The notes below the pieces were generated by a model. It did no database searches and was not told the DNA's origin. It saw only the letters and a program-made list of their open reading frames with translations. From Ancylostoma caninum (taxonomy: Eukaryota > Nematoda > Chromadorea > Rhabditida > Ancylostomatidae): a stretch of 64,000 bases of DNA. A program made the position numbers and the translations under genes. Positions 59,701 through 64,000 of this stretch are shown here, piece after piece. Position 1 is the first letter of the stretch, and each line of letters opens with the position of its first letter. The DNA is taken from positions 682,001 to 746,000 of the forward strand of contig JBAJFG010000030.1 in NCBI GenBank assembly GCA_037903475.1, read 5' to 3'.

Positions 59701-61524
59701 CTTCACCTATAACGATGTCTTTTTATAGTGTGGGTTGAACCTCTTCCAACATTGGCCAGTACCGCCAATTTGTTGAACTTGCTGCGCCGTCGCACCCTCA
59801 TAGTTCTGCCACCCCCAAAACTTGGATTTTTTATGTGGTTCTAATTCATTCTTGTATGCGTGATGGTATAGAGTGTTTTCTTCAGCCTGTTTTCGACTAG
59901 GCGGGCTGTTTAGTTGTAATATTGTGCAGAGAGGCATTTTTTATATATAGTCCGTCTCAAACGTGACCATGCTTGCGTATCTTACCCATGGGTTGCTCTT
60001 CTCTCCACTCTCTGGGATTGCTGCGCTCTTTCACGTTCTTCTTTTCCCTCTTTGCAATTTCTTCTACAGTATTTCCCAGTGAAAAGTGCCATAACTACAA
60101 ATTTGCCATAGCTACCAATTATGTGCCTTCGAGATGCTTTGTTCAGAGGCATGTCACTGAAATTGGCCATATTCGAAGCTCTGCAACTGTTTTTGAGGTT
60201 TGCACGATGCAGTTCGTGTTAGTGTAAGCTAAAATTAAGAACTTCACCTTTCCGGATTCATGCCACAGCAATTCGTCACCTTTACGGGTTCAAATCGAAC
60301 ATTTCGCTCTTTTGTCTTCATAATGTTACGTGATGAGTGTTTTAGGGAAGTCTTCCTAATTTCTAGTGTTTCTTTTTGTGGAAATAGGTGAAATGCTATG
60401 TCTCCTCTAAACAAAGCACCGTAAGGGCGAAATTGACAGGAAAATGGATAGTCTCCAATTTCAAACAAATTGTGGCAGTTTATCGAAGAGTGAACTGTTC
60501 ATTCATCTGTGCAGACTTTCAAGGGTTTCACGGGTTTCTCTATAGTTCTTGTAGACAAGGACCAATATATGTAGTTAGAAATCATTTCTTAGGATCTTAT
60601 TTACAGAATATACAACGTATCGAGTCACGTGCTGCTACATCACCAGTACAAGCGTCTCCTATTGGACTTGCATTAGGCAGAGAAGAAGCGGCACTTCTTG
60701 AACAACAGCTTGCTGATAGTCGTGAGGCGCTGCGGCGGGCAACGTTAGAAATAATTTCCTTGAAGGTACAAGAGCGTTACTTTCATTTATTTGCTTTAAT
60801 TTGTTTTGGAACGTGTTTTACTCTTTTTTTTCACAAGTAAACTGCTCGATTCACATGAGCGGTTTCCTTTCTATAGGCAGAGCTGTCGATGGCGCAGAAT
60901 AGAAATGGAGTCATGCGACTCCCCGACATGGTCTGCGGTCCAGAAACCCTAAAAGGAAAGGAGAATGATGCAGCGTTGGAAGCGATCAGCAAGGAAGTGG
61001 AGCAGCTGAAGAGAGTAAGTATTCTCCGGATGTCCTGTCACCATTTCGTTCATGTCTTTTTGTGCAAATCTTCTCAATTTTTACTTGCTTCTCTCAATAA
61101 TAGGGAATTCTAGGATGAACTCAAGTATATGGTGTTCATCCCGAACCCATCACGACCACGTCATTTGCAAGAACAAGATCGAGCTCGATTCGAGAAAGAA
61201 AGAGAAGCATACAATTACCAAGTGTCAACGGTACTACGACTTTTTCGTATTTGCACATTGGAATTCTAGGATTTGTTTCTTTTTCCTTAAGTTACGAACC
61301 AGACTGCATCAATATTGGAAAGAAACATGCCCAGGACAACCTTTCCCCAACTTGTTTGGTTTGTCCACCGTGAAGAAGGAGCCGACGAAGGTAGGCGTAT
61401 CTCTGTGTGAATAGTAGAAGTGACGCTTAACAAGGAGTAAAGGTTCACCCTACAGGTGCGCGATGTTCGGTATGGATCCGAGGCTTTCAAGGACATCTGC
61501 AATCGATGGGGAGTGAAAGCATAA
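50706..61524 (+). CDS. dnc-1: dynactin subunit 1 (p150Glued)
   Basis: Largest dynactin subunit; links dynein to microtubules and cargo. Exons: 50706-50739, 50815-50984, 51577-51678, 51976-52080, 52689-52859, 52970-53097, 53282-53420, 53505-53633, 53801-53961, 54125-54284, 54871-54947, 55639-55768, 55841-55957, 56086-56190, 56262-56361, 56427-56512, 56645-56775, 57152-57320, 57378-57509, 57567-57698, 57785-57887, 58237-58339, 58451-58557, 58608-58747, 58810-58928, 59039-59150, 60607-60765, 60877-61014, 61114-61230, 61292-61390, 61456-61524. All phases agree: 1247 residues plus TAA. CAP-Gly domain at 5-68 (GEWVGVILDEPRGKNNG; the usual GKNDG is GKNNG), K/E/P-rich linker 69-200, coiled coil to about 576 (GAEEMVMNLANKN), dynactin domain (FAESVERQVSAIE, FLPDNFTKAGG), second coiled coil about 931-1054 (AEAEGLRWQLEKKDMEILEL, EFDETMDALQKELKD), C-terminus. 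Start chosen at MSFEVGARVE, directly before the CAP-Gly fold. Confidence 0.95.
51352..51490. mobile_element. foldback MITE in dnc-1 intron 2
   Basis: TTCTTGCCTCACGCTGAACC, then GCCCAT(C)AGCTTAG, faces CTTATGGGCGGTGAAACATG, then AGGCAAGTACTTTTGAGA. Arms pair over about 50 bp with a few mismatches. It lies between the CAP-Gly exon and exon 3. Confidence 0.65.
56005..56031 (+). repeat. (TTTC)n microsatellite in a dnc-1 intron
   Basis: Six to seven TTTC units between exons 13 and 14. Confidence 0.8.
59452..59490 (+). CDS. dnc-1: possible 39-nt cassette exon of dnc-1
   Basis: Between the acceptor GCATTTAG and the donor GTAAGT lie 13 codons in the phase of the flanking exons (ALVLKSQRSMSPS). It falls in the 1.46-kb intron after exon 26. 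Inclusion would lengthen the protein to 1260 residues by a short Ser-rich insert just after the second coiled coil. Not proven. Confidence 0.35.
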
Positions 61525-62390
61525 GGATCCCATGAAGAGCTTATAACAGTAGTCATTTAATCCCATTCGACTAACCCTTTCATTCTCTGTACAGGTTCTC
61601 TAACACAGCTCTTACTGGTGATTAATCATTGCTTATATTGACTTTCAATTGCCTAAACTATCTTTTTATGTGTGTTTTTTGCGTAGTCATTTCAGCTGGT
61701 GTACGTATCATATTAAAAGTCTCTCAAAGACGCCCTCTTTAGCATGTGCACCTCTAGATGGGAGCGTTCAACACCACGCTCCGGTTTTCTTGCGTATCTT
61801 CAGATTAGGCTTTAAATTTCATAATATAGCAAATTTTATTTCGTTTCGAGTGGGCGGCGCTTTTGGGAGCAAGCACATCGTCGCCAAAGGATTGTTTTTG
61901 TCAATGTACGTTAAATACCGCGGTGATAATATCTCTATAAATTTTAGTATACGTACAGTGTGACTTCATCAGTTCCTGTCGTTTTGGAACCAGAAGATAT
62001 TCATTATCAGCTACAAAAAAAAATAAGAGCACCTCCACGTTTCAGATTGAATACCTCTGTAGTTGTTCTACATTTACAGGATGTGTCTGTTAACCAGTTA
62101 CATGAGTGTATCATTTTAACGTCAGAAAATCTTATGGATGCGTGCATGGCTCACGTAGCACGCATTCACCAGCAGAGAATTGTTCTTTTAGACGGTTCAA
62201 AGCGATACGTGTACCATTAACGGGAATCGTGCTCGATCGTTGCTAATGTCGGCAACTCAAACGCACGCGTCTAAACCCTCGCGGCAGCCGCACGTTCTCT
62301 TCATGGAAGATGTAAATGCCACACTGAAAGCTTCAGATGGAAAATCTTTCGCAAATGGATGTGTGCGTCTGAATAGTATAAATTGTCTCA
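61525..62390. other. 3' flank of dnc-1, no gene seen
   Basis: No AATAAA signal was found close to the stop codon, and no further gene was recognised. Confidence 0.35.
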
Positions 62391-62520
62391 TAAGCTGTAG
62401 TTATACTTCATATCCGGTCGGATAACGAAACATACGTATCGATCCTCGGATAACGAATATCAATACCTATCTTTTGTTACCCGACCGGATCGGATTCCGA
62501 TGCACTATAAATGCAGCTAT
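62391..62520. mobile_element. palindromic MITE, copy 3
   Basis: AAGCTGTAGTTATACTTCAT, then CCGGTCGGATAACGAAAC and TACGTATCGATCCTCGGATA, with the mirrored right end CCGACCGGATCGGATTCCGA and TGCACTATAAATGCAGCT. Confidence 0.75.
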
Positions 62521-62639
62521 ATGTAGTTGCAAGCGCGACGGGCTCACGCGTATAGAAAACAAACTGTTCCATAGTCTTGCACTATAGACCTCATCAACAC
62601 CACGTTTATACTGGATGCCTGCGTTCAACGAGCGTGCAT

Positions 62640-62782
62640 CTATAGCTGCATTTATAATGCATCGGAGTCCGGTCCGGTCGGATAGCAAAAGGTACGTATA
62701 GATTCTCATTATCCAACGATCGATACGTATCTTTCGTCATCCGAGCGAGGCGGATTCTGATGAACTATAACTACAGCTTATG
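62640..62782. mobile_element. palindromic MITE, copy 4
   Basis: CTATAGCTGCATTTATAATG, then CATCGGAGTCCGGTCCGGTC, with the mirrored right end ATCCGAGCGAGGCGGATTCT and GAACTATAACTACAGCTTAT. It lies 120 bp from copy 3. Confidence 0.75.
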
Positions 62783-63248
62783 TGATGAAGGATAGGCCGT
62801 CAGATACACACGTCTGGAATGTATCAACGGCTTCGCGGCATCTTCATTTGCGATGTGCATACTGTGTTGACCGATCATCATGGAAAGCCCCGCGCAAATG
62901 GTTACCTGTGTCTGAGGCGCGGTTGACGCACGCATCTTAGTATAAATTGCCCTGTTACGGTTGCGTGCTTAGGCCCATGGCATATTTCACAGCGACACCA
63001 TTGCATTGAATGAAAATGATGGTAACAAAGTGTTACAAGTTTTCATATCTTATCACATAATTTATGTTCGAAGAGGGTAGGCATAGAAGTAGTTGTGCGA
63101 GACCTAGTGGTGATGAAAGGTCACAGCGTTGCTCTGAAGTATGCCATAGGCCTTACAGTAGAGACGTAACAGAAATAAGATCGCTAGCGTGATGGTATGA
63201 GCATACATCAACAGCTTTATCGAACAAATGTGAAGTTACGATGTGCTT
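62783..63248. other. intergenic, no gene seen
   Basis: A short string near 62980-63040 (CATGGCATA(T/C)TTC...GAATGAAAATGAT) resembles 33225-33290, right after the CA repeat, hinting at one more dispersed repeat. Nothing else was recognised. Confidence 0.35.
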
Positions 63249-63480
63249 AAAAGTTATTCATGTTTGCGGCGCGTCAAAGTTTACGCGCCGATACACAGTG
63301 CAAAGGAGGGAGGTAGAAGAGAAATCCCGGCAGGTCAGCGATGTTCCCTGTTTCACCGTTGCGACTGCCGCGCGAACAAACTGCGTTTCCATTTTCGCCG
63401 CTTTGGGTCGGCGCGAAAACTTCGTGAAGTTTTGGGGAGGCACGTAAACATTGACGCGCCGCAAGCATGAATAACTTTTT
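63249..63480. mobile_element. 232-bp foldback MITE
   Basis: AAAAGTTATTCATGTTTGCG, then GCGCGTCAAAGTTTAC, is mirrored by GTAAACATTGACGCGC, then CGCAAGCATGAATAACTTTT, with three mismatches over about 40 bp. The middle is GC-rich and open in several frames by chance. Confidence 0.75.
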
Positions 63481-63510
63481 ATAGGGATACACACACATAC
63501 AGAGAACACC

Positions 63511-63603
63511 AAACGGCCAGGTGAATATGGACCCGGAGCAGTGCTGCAGACAGTCAGAGTGGCATTCCCCGCAGCGATACAGTTCCGTATCCACCTGGCC
63601 GTT
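63511..63603. repeat. short inverted repeat
   Basis: AAACGGCCAGGTG and its exact complement CACCTGGCCGTTT bound a 93-bp segment directly after the foldback MITE. Confidence 0.6.
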
Positions 63604-64000
63604 TGCAGCTCCCAGCATAAATTATCTCTTTGGTTACCAAAAAGCCTTTTGCTGAAAAATGTTATTGAAATGTTAGAAACGAAAGAGTTATGCGATGCTG
63701 GCGCTTCCTGGTGAAAGAAATGTAACTGGTATGCTTTCAGTTGAATCTCGATTTTTCTCCGGTCTGCTATAGAGATATCATGCATTTCGTAACAGCAGTC
63801 ACAGGTTTACGTCACTTTATCAGCAAAACGGATCAGAAGTCGTACATCACGTGATTTTCTATTCAAAAACAATTCAGATCATATCCAAAAAATTGTGTCA
63901 GATCAAACATCTTGGCTACCGGACACGGCGGCAGTGGTGGTTGCCTCCCCGTCGTCGTCGATGTCTTGATCGAGCTGGTCAAGTCGTTGCATGTCCCACA

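Noticed and set aside
63258..63785. 175-codon minus-strand frame
   Set aside because: It spans the foldback MITE and the adjacent inverted repeat; no protein motif.

Overview
The window looks like nuclear DNA of a nematode, most likely a clade V (rhabditid/strongylid, hookworm-like) species. The reasons are: genes split into many small exons, introns often only 50-60 bp with TTTCAG-like acceptors, a DEG/ENaC channel pair, decayed Penelope-like retroelements of the type common in these worms, and AT-rich DNA full of short inverted-repeat elements. No bacterial or organellar features were seen. Most open frames longer than 60 codons are chance; the three genes supported here were assembled exon by exon from splice sites, reading phase and protein motifs.

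Layout. 1-24.9 kb: no convincing gene. It holds foldback elements, a decayed Penelope-like reverse transcriptase (16.2-17.5 kb), hammerhead-like Penelope end fragments (7.3 and 10.6 kb), a 1450-bp near-perfect palindrome with a 6-bp target duplication (18.4-19.8 kb), and a deleted mariner (23.35-23.9 kb). 24.9-35.3 kb: DEG/ENaC channel gene A on the plus strand. Its 5.2-kb intron after the HG exon has collected a tRNA-derived SINE, a full-length decayed mariner, a foldback repeat and a TTAA-type MITE; its 2.4-kb intron contains a 115-bp minisatellite and about 460 bp of (CA)n. 38.0-42.3 kb: DEG/ENaC gene B on the minus strand, a tail-to-tail paralogue with almost the same exon lengths. Just upstream on the same strand is a terminal exon with a C-terminal membrane anchor, so a two-gene operon is possible. 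43.4-50.5 kb: repeats, including a Penelope GIY-YIG remnant with its hammerhead-like end, a second SINE, a 230-bp direct repeat flanking a candidate exon, and a hAT MITE nested in a TTAA MITE. 50.6-61.5 kb: a complete dynactin p150Glued gene (dnc-1 orthologue), 31 constitutive exons giving 1247 residues, plus one possible 39-nt cassette exon. 61.5-64 kb: foldback elements.

The most notable items are the giant palindrome, the compensated helices in the Penelope hammerhead-like motifs, and the mirrored ion-channel duplication. Dynactin is a housekeeping activator of the dynein motor; the channel genes probably encode trimeric cation channels. No link between the two is suggested by the sequence. 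Coordinates of splice sites were counted by hand and may be off by a base in places.
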